NCBI RefSeq assembly: GCF_900240215.1
Contig: NZ_LT964681.1
Location: 584,923-618,617, forward strand
Length of the DNA: 33,695 nucleotides
Source of the DNA: Raoultibacter timonensis
GTDB lineage: Bacteria > Actinomycetota > Coriobacteriia > Coriobacteriales > Eggerthellaceae
Direction of reading: 5' to 3'
Of this stretch, positions 14,713 through 22,317 are shown in pieces. Under the pieces are notes generated by a model. It saw only the letters and a list, made by a program, of their open reading frames with translations, did not search any database and was not told the DNA's origin. The position numbers and the translations under genes are program-made. Within the stretch, counting starts at the first letter, position 1. The number at the start of each line of letters is the position of its first letter.

Positions 14713-16842
14713 ATGGCTGACCAGAAATCGTACGGATGGGCCGGGAAGATCCTGCGCGTCAACCTGAGCACGGGGGCCATCACGACCGAGCCCACCGATC
14801 CCTACAAGCACTACATCGGCGGCATGGGACTCGCGAACAAGATCATGTTCGACGAGGTTCCTGCAGGCACCGATCCGCTGTCGCCGGAAAACAAGATCGT
14901 GTTCGCTGTCGGGCCGCTGACCGCTTCGGGCGTTCCCTTGGCAGGGCGCACCACCATCTGCTCGCTTTCAACCTTCACCAAGGACCATCTGATCGTCGAC
15001 GCGCACTGCGGCGGCATGATCGGCGCGAAGATCAAGCTCGCCGGTTACGACGCCATCGTAGTCGAAGGCGCAGCGGATCATCCGGTGTACCTCAACATCG
15101 TGAACGAGAAGGTGGAGATCAAAGATGCGACCCCGTTCTGGGGCATGGGCACCCGCGAGGCGACCGAAGCGCTCTGCCGCAAGGAGAGCACGAAGGCCTG
15201 CGTGGCCACTATCGGCCCCGCAGGCGAGAACCTGCTGCCCTATTCGGTGATCATCAACTCGCGCAACCACTCGGGCGGCGCGGGCGTGGGAGCCGTTATG
15301 GGCTCTAAGATGTGCAAGGCGCTCGTCGTCGAAGGCGATGGATCGGTGAACGTGGCCGACCCGCAAGCGGTCGCCGACCTGTCCGATTACATGCTGCGCG
15401 AGGTCATCGGTTCGAACAACAACCACGTTGTGCCGCAAACCCAGCAGGAATGGGCTGAATACTACGACAAGGGATCGCGCTGGTCTGCCCGTAAAGGGCT
15501 TACCTGGGGTATCGCCGAAGGCGGCGCCATCGATGTCGGCGAGCCGAAGCCCGGCGAGCTCAACACCGTGGGCTACCGCTGCATGAAATCGGTCTACGAT
15601 CTCGGCGAGGTTGCCGAAAAGTACACGGTCAAGATGAACGGCTGCCACAGCTGTCCGATCCACTGCTACTCGGATCTGCGCATCGATCGCACCGCCGAGC
15701 TGGGCGGCAAGGCAACCGCAGGCAACACCTGCGCCGCGAACTTCCCCTTCAAGTACATGAACGGCATCCTGCAGACCGAGATCAAGGAAGACACCGAGTC
15801 GGGCATCCTCTGGAATACCCTCATCGGCACCACGATCGACGAGCTCGGCCTCTGGTGCAACTACGCGCAGCTCTGGCGCGACTTCGCCCACTGCATCAAG
15901 GCGGGTGTTTTCGATCGCGTGCTGCCCGAAGAGGAAAAGGCGCTCTTCGATTGGAACCGCATCTACGAGGACGATCCCACGATCATGGTTGAAGTACTCA
16001 ACAAGATGGCGCAGAACGACTCGGAGATCGCGTATCTGGCTCACGGCCCCCACGTATGGACCGAGCGTTGGGACGATGCCGATTGGTACAACCAGAAGCC
16101 CAGCGCGCTCATCAACTACCGCGGTTGGCCCGTTCACCACGCAACCGAATGCTTCGGCCAGGTGGGAGGCGTGTACAACATGATGTTCAACCGCGACGAC
16201 ATGATCCATTCCGCCGTGAACTTCCAGGGTTGCGGCCTCCCGTTCGAACTCAAGCAGCAGATCGCCGAAGAGGTCTGGGGCGGAGCCGATGCGATCGACC
16301 CTGATAAGAACTACACGCCCATGAACGATCACAAGGCGAACTTCTGCTGGTGGTCCATCGTCACCGACGTGCTGCACGATTCGCTCACGCTGTGCAACTG
16401 GGTCTGGCCGATGACCATGAGCCCGACCAAGCAGCGCGATTACCGCGGCGACCTCGACCTCGAAGCCAAGTTCTTCAAGGCGGTCACCGGCGAGGACGTC
16501 ACAACCGACGATCTGTACCAGGCGGGCGCCCGCATCATGACGCTGCAGCGCGCCAACACCGTGCGCGGCATGACCACCGAAAGCGGAGCGCTCGGCAACA
16601 ACGACCTGCGCAACGACCACGACCGCATCACCGACTGGGTGTTCGACCACGACCCCGATTTCGAACCCTTCACCGAAGGCACCATCAAGCTCGACCGCGA
16701 CGATTTCCAGACCGCGCTCGGCATGGTGTACGGCAAGTTCGGATGGGATGAAACGCTCGGTTGCCCCACGGCCGAATGCCTCGACGGCTACGGCATGCAA
16801 GACGTCAAAGAGGAGCTCGACTCGCTCGGACTGCTCCCGTAA
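14713..16842 (+). CDS. Aldehyde:ferredoxin oxidoreductase family enzyme (YdhV-like)
   Basis: A 709-residue member of the AOR family, whose enzymes hold a tungsten (or molybdenum) bis-pterin and one [4Fe-4S] cluster and interconvert carboxylates and aldehydes or act on other substrates. It opens with the family pattern (WAGKILRVNLSTG, YIGGMGLANKIMFDE). Cluster ligands are C311-x2-C314-x3-C318 (CHSCPIHC) and C561 (DSLTLCNW). No signal peptide, so it is cytosolic. The ATG at 14713 has GGAG nine bases upstream. It is divergent from a Tat ferredoxin and an Mo operon and followed by a strong terminator, so it is monocistronic. Function within the family is unknown. Many Coriobacteriia carry several such paralogues. 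Confidence 0.9.
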   Translation: MADQKSYGWAGKILRVNLSTGAITTEPTDPYKHYIGGMGLANKIMFDEVPAGTDPLSPENKIVFAVGPLTASGVPLAGRTTICSLSTFTKDHLIVDAHCGGMIGAKIKLAGYDAIVVEGAADHPVYLNIVNEKVEIKDATPFWGMGTREATEALCRKESTKACVATIGPAGENLLPYSVIINSRNHSGGAGVGAVMGSKMCKALVVEGDGSVNVADPQAVADLSDYMLREVIGSNNNHVVPQTQQEWAEYYDKGSRWSARKGLTWGIAEGGAIDVGEPKPGELNTVGYRCMKSVYDLGEVAEKYTVKMNGCHSCPIHCYSDLRIDRTAELGGKATAGNTCAANFPFKYMNGILQTEIKEDTESGILWNTLIGTTIDELGLWCNYAQLWRDFAHCIKAGVFDRVLPEEEKALFDWNRIYEDDPTIMVEVLNKMAQNDSEIAYLAHGPHVWTERWDDADWYNQKPSALINYRGWPVHHATECFGQVGGVYNMMFNRDDMIHSAVNFQGCGLPFELKQQIAEEVWGGADAIDPDKNYTPMNDHKANFCWWSIVTDVLHDSLTLCNWVWPMTMSPTKQRDYRGDLDLEAKFFKAVTGEDVTTDDLYQAGARIMTLQRANTVRGMTTESGALGNNDLRNDHDRITDWVFDHDPDFEPFTEGTIKLDRDDFQTALGMVYGKFGWDETLGCPTAECLDGYGMQDVKEELDSLGLLP

Positions 16843-16855
16843 GACGATGCTTTCC

Positions 16856-16889
16856 GAAACCGACGGCTCCCTACCGGGCCGTCGGTTTC
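16856..16889 (+). terminator. Rho-independent terminator of the AOR gene
   Basis: A perfect 12-bp stem, GAAACCGACGGC (16856-16867) with GCCGTCGGTTTC (16878-16889), and a 10-base loop, starting 13 bases past the stop. The T-rich part of the stem serves as a short U-tract. Confidence 0.8.
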
Positions 16890-16944
16890 CCGTGTCCAGC
16901 GACGACGACTCCGGCAAATCGCGAGTTTGTGGCAGAAAAAGGGC

Positions 16945-17199
16945 TCAATTCGTCGTCTGGACCGCCGTCGGCACGCAGGATCGAAAGCAGTCGAGCATAG
17001 CGGCTGCATCGTCCCTGCTCAGGGAGGCTACCAAAAACAAGCCGTAAAGAAGGGTGCCGAACGGCGACGAATAACTCCCTTTTCCTGCCACGAGTGGGCC
17101 TTCGGGCTGCACATCAAAATCGATCGGCTCCATAAGGCCGAAACGATTACGTCGCAGCCCGCTGCTCAGAGCAGCGGGCTTGTTTCGGAATCCGGACAT
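16945..17199 (-). CDS. Possible 84-residue hypothetical protein
   Basis: ATG at 17199 has SD GGTGGGAG at good distance, and the frame stays open to TGA at 16945. The protein starts MSGFRNKPAALSSG and contains a hydrophobic stretch (FGTLLYGLFLVASL). I do not recognise it. Codon third positions are moderately GC-rich. Its first codons run through a perfect 12-bp hairpin (17156-17180), which argues against it being a normal gene. It may be a remnant or a chance frame downstream of the ADP-ribosylglycohydrolase. Confidence 0.3.
   Translation of the reverse strand: MSGFRNKPAALSSGLRRNRFGLMEPIDFDVQPEGPLVAGKGSYSSPFGTLLYGLFLVASLSRDDAAAMLDCFRSCVPTAVQTTN
17156..17180. terminator. Perfect 12-bp hairpin between AOR and ADP-ribosylglycohydrolase genes
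   Basis: AGCCCGCTGCTC (17156-17167) pairs perfectly with GAGCAGCGGGCT (17169-17180) around a single A. In practice a few inner pairs would open as loop. TTGTTTC follows on the plus strand. It could end minus-strand transcripts from 17234, which stop about 55 bases away, or back up the AOR terminator. Confidence 0.5.
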
Positions 17200-17233
17200 G
17201 TCGCACTCCCACCAAAGGTTCAGACGCAGCCCG

Positions 17234-18073
17234 CTAAAACAGGCTTGCCTCCAAGATGCCGCGTCCGCGCAACGCGCGGATCCAGGCAGGCGGAATGGCT
17301 TTGTAGCCGTACGCGATACCCGCAAGCCCGCCCGTAACGGCGCCGACGGTATCGGTATCGTCGCCCAGGTTGACCGCCGCGAGCACGGCGCTCTCGAACG
17401 AACCGGTCGTGGCGAGACACCAGAGCGCCGCCTCAAGCGTATCGACCACATATCCGGTCGATCCGATATCGTCGCGTGCCAGATCGGCAATGCGCGCCAC
17501 GCGATCGAACGGCGCGGCGGCAGCGAGATCACCGAGCGCGCTAATCGCCTCCGCGATCGAAGCGCCATCGAGCAGCGCTTGGGCGAAACGCACGTAGATC
17601 ACGCAGGCGCGCTTCGCTATCTCGTGGGAGTGCGTGATGGCGGAAACCGCCTCGATCTGCTCGTCGGTCACATCCTCGACGAAGGCGAGCGGCACGATGC
17701 GCATGAGCGAGCCGTTGCCGTTGTCGCGTTCGCCATCCTGGCCCTTCCCGCTTCTGAGCGCAACGGCCGTCGTGTTTCCCACGTCGAACACGTCGCCGTC
17801 GGGCACATAAGCGCCATCGAACAACCATACGCGGTAGCGCTCCCGCATGTCGTCGAGGTCGATTCCCCCGCAGATCCGAATGCTGTTCGCCGTCGCCAGC
17901 GTCATGCTCGTATCATCGGAGAACGTGCCGGCGGGCTTATCGTAGGTGCCGCCGCCCGTCATACCGTCGATGCGATAGGTATCGCGCGCCTTGAATTCGA
18001 CGGGTACGCCGAGCGCATCGCCGACGGCAACGCCGTATACCGCGTCTTTCACCGTTCGCCTCAATCGGGACAT
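17234..18073 (-). CDS. ADP-ribosylglycohydrolase (DraG/ADPRH family)
   Basis: A 279-residue protein with the family's metal-binding motifs: GVAVGDALGVPVEF (~15-27), FSDDTSMT (D53, D54, T55), NGSLMRI, THSHE and NLGDDTDTVGA (D238, D239, D241). These bind two Mg ions and remove ADP-ribose from proteins or small molecules. No partner ADP-ribosyltransferase is visible nearby, so the target is unknown. ATG 18073 is chosen for its strong SD (AGGAGG, seven bases upstream). The longer frame has none. It is transcribed alone, and the ~220 bases upstream hold only short imperfect repeats of AAGCTG(C/T)GCGAAG. Confidence 0.9.
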   Translation of the reverse strand: MSRLRRTVKDAVYGVAVGDALGVPVEFKARDTYRIDGMTGGGTYDKPAGTFSDDTSMTLATANSIRICGGIDLDDMRERYRVWLFDGAYVPDGDVFDVGNTTAVALRSGKGQDGERDNGNGSLMRIVPLAFVEDVTDEQIEAVSAITHSHEIAKRACVIYVRFAQALLDGASIAEAISALGDLAAAAPFDRVARIADLARDDIGSTGYVVDTLEAALWCLATTGSFESAVLAAVNLGDDTDTVGAVTGGLAGIAYGYKAIPPAWIRALRGRGILEASLF

Positions 18074-18292
18074 GGGCTTCCTCCTGTTCGGCATTGCCAA
18101 TTCGTTCGCCGCAGCCGGCTGAAAGCCATAGTACCCTATTGTCGCCCGGCAAGCGAAGCGGCAGGGGGCAAGCTGCGCGAAGAGACGGAACCTGAGCCGG
18201 GTGAGGCAGCGGTGGCCTAAGCTGTGCGAAGCGGCAAGAAGGCCCGATCCGCACGAGGCAACGATGCCGAGTCGCAACCGCGCCCAAGCCGC

Positions 18293-19369
18293 CTACAGAT
18301 ACATCCCCCGCTCGACCGCATGCCATTCCGCAAGCGAGGCGGCATAGGCAGGACTCAGGTACTCCGTTGAATAGAAGTACACGTCGCCGTTCGAAGCCGT
18401 CGTTGTCTGGATGTCGGGGTACTCCCCCGATTCGCTGATGGCGGCCCACGTTTCGGCAACTTCGTCCTCAGTCATGTTGAACGGTTCGTTGAACAGGCTA
18501 TCGGCCGCCATGGGCCGTGGGTACGTGCGCGATTCGTCGCGCACGCATTCTGCGAACGTCACAATGCGATCATCCTCGCATGCAAGAAACGCCCAGTGAG
18601 CGTACCGATCGGTCATAACGTCTTTGGAATACAGATAGTAGCTTCGCTTGCCCATGAGAACAACGATATCGTCGCATGCGATTTCTTCCGCATCGTCATC
18701 CAGCTCGATCGGAACGAGCGTCATCTCGCCTTCGAGCTCAACGAGTTCAAATCCATCGGGAACATCGAATCCCGTGAAATCGTCGCCCTGTCCGGATCCG
18801 GCGATGGGCTCATCCGCTCCGATACCCGAATCCAAGACCTCTTCGGCTGCAAACCCGCCGATCTCACCGCACGGAGCATCGTCCTGGCCGCCTGCCCGCA
18901 ATCCGGTTCCGCCCTTCGGTATGGCAGATTCACCAAACTCCTCGCCGTTTAAAACGGCTTCAAGCTCCCCCCGATTTCCTTCGGCGGCAACATCGGCCGC
19001 CGAAGCGCCGAAGGGACGCGGCACTCCGACGGCGCGGGTTGCCGTACGGTACGCAGGCGCTTCGAGCTGCGGCGCCTGTTCGGCCTCACGCTGCATGCGG
19101 CGCTCTTCGAGATAGTCGTATACGAACATCTCGAAGCCCTCGGCACCCATATGATCGGGTGCGATGCCCGCCTCCTCCCATTCAGAAGGAACCGAAAGGC
19201 GCCCGTCGGTCGAGCAGGTGCGCACGTAGTCGAACAAGGCTGCTAGCGCATCCTGCTCGTCTGCGGCCTCGAAGGCCGCTATCTCTTCGGGCGAAAACTC
19301 GCATGCTTCCGCATCGGCTTGCTCGGCCTCGGTGGCCAGACCCGCTTCTTTTGCAGCTTCATCTTCCAT
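18293..19369 (-). CDS. Acidic protein of unknown function
   Basis: A 358-residue protein rich in Asp, Glu and Ala, without signal peptide or membrane segments. I do not recognise a family. The N-terminal ~100 residues look helical (SPEEIAAFEAADEQDALAAL; MFVYDYLEERRMQ), a low-complexity Gly/Pro/Ala/Asp linker covers ~105-210, and a more ordered C-terminal part has Tyr/Trp-rich segments (SYYLYSKDVMTDRYAHWAFL; VYFYSTEYLSPAY). It begins six bases after the NifU-like gene stops, so the two are very likely one operon. A role in Fe-S or metalloenzyme assembly would be a guess from that neighbour alone. The start has only a weak SD (GGTAGAG). Confidence 0.75.
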   Translation of the reverse strand: MEDEAAKEAGLATEAEQADAEACEFSPEEIAAFEAADEQDALAALFDYVRTCSTDGRLSVPSEWEEAGIAPDHMGAEGFEMFVYDYLEERRMQREAEQAPQLEAPAYRTATRAVGVPRPFGASAADVAAEGNRGELEAVLNGEEFGESAIPKGGTGLRAGGQDDAPCGEIGGFAAEEVLDSGIGADEPIAGSGQGDDFTGFDVPDGFELVELEGEMTLVPIELDDDAEEIACDDIVVLMGKRSYYLYSKDVMTDRYAHWAFLACEDDRIVTFAECVRDESRTYPRPMAADSLFNEPFNMTEDEVAETWAAISESGEYPDIQTTTASNGDVYFYSTEYLSPAYAASLAEWHAVERGMYL

Positions 19370-19375
19370 AGCGCT

Positions 19376-19969
19376 CTACCCCGCTACCTTGCCGAACCGA
19401 AGCTCGATGCGTCCGTCGCGAAGCGAGCAATGCTCGGTCATGATGCAACCGACGCTGCAGGTGTCGCACGGCGCAACGCGATCGAGTTCCTCGATGCCCG
19501 CTCCTTGGCGAATAAGAAAATCGCCGATCAAGGCACGGATGCCCTCGATGGCGAAGTACACGGTATGGATGCGGTCCCACGGCACACCGTCGAGTGCGGT
19601 TTTGATATCGTCACCGGTGATGGCAAGCGCTTCGTCGAACGTCTTTCCTTCGAGCATGGCGCACACGGTGCTCGAGCACGCCGTCATAGCCAGGCATCCG
19701 CGCGATTTGAATCCCACGCGCACAAAGCGTCGTTCGACCGGATCGACGATGGCGAACAGACGCATCGCGACCTCGCCGCGTTTCGACTTACCCACCATGC
19801 AGCGGGCGTTGAACCCCTCGGGGACACCGCTGTTATCGAAGGTGGCAACTACCGACAGCAACGTGTCCGAATATCCCGTCGTGCCGATTTCACTTTCGGT
19901 TTGGTAGACATCGGCCGTTCGGATAACGGCGCGCTCTTCCGGTTCGATGTAGACGTTTCGCTCCGACAC
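19376..19969 (-). CDS. NifU/IscU-like Fe-S scaffold protein with Cys-rich tail
   Basis: A 197-residue protein whose core (~45-155) follows the IscU/NifU_N fold: ARCMVGKS, GFKSRGCLAMTACSSTVCAMLEG, TFDEALAI, and IHTVYFAIEGIRALIGDFL. The second scaffold Cys is C92. C57 may replace the first. Where IscU has His-Cys, this protein has H135-T136, so the third Cys ligand is missing. A C-terminal extension adds C168-x2-C171-x3-C175-x5-C181, a possible separate cluster site. The start is GTG 19969 after GAGGAG with short spacing. It is divergent from the LuxR gene. A specialised scaffold or carrier for the nearby Fe-S enzymes is plausible but inferred. Confidence 0.8.
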   Translation of the reverse strand: MSERNVYIEPEERAVIRTADVYQTESEIGTTGYSDTLLSVVATFDNSGVPEGFNARCMVGKSKRGEVAMRLFAIVDPVERRFVRVGFKSRGCLAMTACSSTVCAMLEGKTFDEALAITGDDIKTALDGVPWDRIHTVYFAIEGIRALIGDFLIRQGAGIEELDRVAPCDTCSVGCIMTEHCSLRDGRIELRFGKVAG

Positions 19970-20030
19970 GTGCTCCTCGTTTCCTCGCTCGTTTCGATGA
20001 TCTCATCATGGCAAAACGGACAGAATCAGC

Positions 20031-20048
20031 ATCCCCTCTTTGAGGATA
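20031..20048. promoter_or_regulatory. Operator-like site resembling the AOR-leader palindromes
   Basis: ATCCCCTCTTTGAGGATA shares the core CCTC-TTT-GAGG with the palindromes at 14548 and 14585. It sits between the divergent NifU-like and LuxR genes, 62 bases from the NifU-like start. Confidence 0.45.
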
Positions 20049-20061
20049 TTTTCGCCTCCGC

Positions 20062-20096
20062 CTGTTTACTTGGTAGGCAGGTACCTGTATAAACAG
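20062..20096. promoter_or_regulatory. 35-bp dyad CTGTTTA-N21-TAAACAG before the LuxR gene
   Basis: Outer arms CTGTTTA (20062-20068) and TAAACAG (20090-20096) enclose the perfect palindrome CAGGTACCTG. TATAAA at 20088-20093 could be a -10 for the LuxR gene lying inside the dyad, so binding there could control the promoter. This could be an autoregulatory site. Confidence 0.45.
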
Positions 20097-20214
20097 TTCG
20101 GACACAAAGAGGCTTGAATGCCTACTTGATCTGCTACAAGCATTACAATGGGGATTTGCTACCCATCGGGGCGCAAAGGCGTTTGCAGCGCAGGGCGAAG
20201 CAAGGGAGAGCACT

Positions 20215-21759
20215 TTGTCGGAGCACGTGCAGGGAGAATCCATCCATCGGGTGCCGACCCAGAGCGGGCTCGTTGCCGTCTTCAAGGCGTACCTGCCGCT
20301 TTGGCCCTTCGTGCTCGGCTTGGCGTTTGCCCGCTCGGGTCTCATCGTGGCAAGTTACGGAAGCTACACGCAGACCGACGAGGGCGTGTTCACCGACGGC
20401 GGCATGCTTATCGCGCTCGCTATCCTCGGCCTGTATTGGCTTGTCGCGACCATCCGCAAAACGCGGTACTCCAAACGACAAGTCAGTCGGCTCATGAACG
20501 CGAGCACGGCGCTCGAAGCGGCTATGCTCGTAGGCTTGACCGTCATGGAAGTGCTCGCTATCCAGAACAACGGCGTCAAGCTCGCTTTCTGCGCCGGATG
20601 CACGCTGTTCGGATCGCTTGCAATTTACTATTGGCTGCGACGCGCCCGCGGTTCGACAACCACCGTCACCGTGGTGTTCGCGTTCGGCGCGCTGTTCGTA
20701 AGCGAGATCATCATCTACGCATGCGCGCTTCTTCCCCACGTCGTCGCCTACGTTGTCGGCGCACTGCTCGTCATCGCGCAATACCCCTGCATCGCAGCCT
20801 CGCGTACGCGCAGCAGGCTTCTGCTCGCTCCCCCCGATACCGAGGCGCGCGACTATTTCGGCTTTGCGAAATCGCTGGTATCGAACAAGCAGTTCCTTGT
20901 GGTTACCGCAATCGGCATCGCGCTTCTGTCCATCGTCATCGGATTGCTGCGCGGATACCCCGATGGCGAGCCGATCGCGTTCACCATGACTACCCGCATC
21001 GCCTACATGCTTCTGACGATGGCTCTTTCCGCAGCGATCATCGCACTTGTCGTTCGCGGCAAAGGCCAAGTGATGACGGTAGGCATCTGGATCATCATGC
21101 AGTCGCTTGCCTGCTTGGCACTGGTCGCCTATGCAGCGTTTCCCGAAAGCCTCGATATCGGAGCGCTGTTCACCACGACCCTCAACGCCATGATGGTTGG
21201 GTTCACCTGGTACGCCGTCGTCGCTTTCGTGAGCTATGGCTGGCGCGACCCTTACTACTACGCTATCGCATGCTGGCTCGTCTGGCTCGGCAGCCGAGCT
21301 ATCGCCCGCATCGTGCTCTTGGAGGCGTATCCGCTCACGACCAACGATCTGCTCACCGGCATGATCATGGCCGCACTGCTGCTCGTCTCAGCCCAATCGG
21401 TATTTGTCCAGTTCATTTACATTGCTAAACGAGAGAACGAGGATGAGCACGACAAGATCACCTCACGGCAAAGCGCACTTGTGAAGCTCATGGGGCTCGA
21501 CAGCAACGAAAGCCTTTCCGGCATGCGCCAAGCAACCATGCAGCACAACGCCGAGGAGATGGGCAAGCAGTTTTTGCTTTCGGATCGAGAGGTCGAAGTG
21601 CTCGCGCTCTATGCGCTCGGCTTTACGCAGAAGCGCGTGGCTGAAGAGCTCTACATCAGCCAAGGAACCGCTCACGCGCACATCAAGCGAATCTATGCGA
21701 AAACGGGGCTCCACTCCCGCCAAGAAATACTCGACTACATGAAACAGTACACGTCGTAA
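20215..21759 (+). CDS. Membrane-bound LuxR-type transcriptional regulator
   Basis: A 514-residue protein. Residues ~22-405 contain about ten to twelve hydrophobic helices and the last ~60 form a LuxR HTH (LSDREVEVLALYALGF, VAEELYISQGTAHAHIKRIY, GLHSRQEILDYM). This layout is common in Eggerthellaceae, where such regulators often sit next to the redox enzyme they control and presumably sense a ligand in the membrane. There is no receiver domain, so it is a one-component system. The start is TTG 20215 with SD AGGGAGAG. A canonical ATG is absent nearby. Palindromic sites upstream resemble those before the AOR gene, which makes that gene a candidate target. Confidence 0.88.
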   Translation: MSEHVQGESIHRVPTQSGLVAVFKAYLPLWPFVLGLAFARSGLIVASYGSYTQTDEGVFTDGGMLIALAILGLYWLVATIRKTRYSKRQVSRLMNASTALEAAMLVGLTVMEVLAIQNNGVKLAFCAGCTLFGSLAIYYWLRRARGSTTTVTVVFAFGALFVSEIIIYACALLPHVVAYVVGALLVIAQYPCIAASRTRSRLLLAPPDTEARDYFGFAKSLVSNKQFLVVTAIGIALLSIVIGLLRGYPDGEPIAFTMTTRIAYMLLTMALSAAIIALVVRGKGQVMTVGIWIIMQSLACLALVAYAAFPESLDIGALFTTTLNAMMVGFTWYAVVAFVSYGWRDPYYYAIACWLVWLGSRAIARIVLLEAYPLTTNDLLTGMIMAALLLVSAQSVFVQFIYIAKRENEDEHDKITSRQSALVKLMGLDSNESLSGMRQATMQHNAEEMGKQFLLSDREVEVLALYALGFTQKRVAEELYISQGTAHAHIKRIYAKTGLHSRQEILDYMKQYTS

Positions 21760-21820
21760 GCACCGTAACCGACCGGCGGGCATCGCGCCGGGCATCCGGT
21801 AGCCCGATGGCCGCCCAAAC

Positions 21821-21829
21821 TGCTACCAT
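21821..21829 (+). promoter_or_regulatory. Extended -10 (TGC TACCAT) close to the start of the ArfB-like gene
   Basis: TGCTACCAT ends six bases before the ATG at 21836 and there is no SD between them. Transcription would begin at or next to the A of ATG, giving a leaderless mRNA, as is common in actinobacteria. Confidence 0.4.
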
Positions 21830-21835
21830 AGCGGT

Positions 21836-22207
21836 ATGCCCCAAAACGATCTGACATACCGCGACTTTGCCCGCTTCGCTTCGCAGACGCCCGATGAGAT
21901 CGCGCGCGATTGCGACGTGTCGGTTTTTCGCGCCACCGGGCCCGGCGGCCAGGGCGTCAACACAACCGATTCGGCGGTGCGCATGAAACACGTGCCGACG
22001 GGCATCGTCGTTACCGCACGCGATTCGCGCAGCCAGTACCGCAACCGGCTTGCCTGCCTGGAAAAGCTTCGCCTCGTTTTTGCGCGCAAAGCACGGCCGC
22101 CCAAAGTGCGCCGAAAAACGCAGGTCCCCCGTCGCGCCAAAGAGAAACGGCTCCAGGACAAGCGAATGCAGTCCGAAAAGAAAACCGCCCGCAGGAGAAT
22201 CGACTGA
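21836..22207 (+). CDS. RF-1-domain, ArfB-like peptidyl-tRNA hydrolase
   Basis: A 123-residue protein with the catalytic GGQ loop ([19 protein letters not shown] at 37-39), an RF-1 fold core and a strongly basic C-terminal tail (from ~85 to the end, many Lys/Arg). ArfB-type proteins rescue ribosomes stalled on truncated mRNA by inserting the basic tail into the mRNA channel and hydrolysing the peptidyl-tRNA. There is no codon-recognition domain, so it is not a normal release factor. The residue after GGQ is Gly where ArfB usually has His or Ser. There is no SD. See the promoter entry for a possible leaderless start. Confidence 0.85.
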   Translation: MPQNDLTYRDFARFASQTPDEIARDCDVSVFRATGPGGQGVNTTDSAVRMKHVPTGIVVTARDSRSQYRNRLACLEKLRLVFARKARPPKVRRKTQVPRRAKEKRLQDKRMQSEKKTARRRID

Positions 22208-22317
22208 GCCACGCGTACCGCTGCAGAGCCGACGGATAGACCGATCAGCCAAGGAACCAGGACATCAACCGACCGAGAATCCAGCCAGTAAACCGACCGA
22301 GCGAGAAGAAGGAAGCC

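Noticed and set aside
14968-16917. 649-codon minus-strand frame opposite the AOR gene
   Set aside because: Antisense shadow; the plus strand has the Cys ligands and family motifs of AOR.
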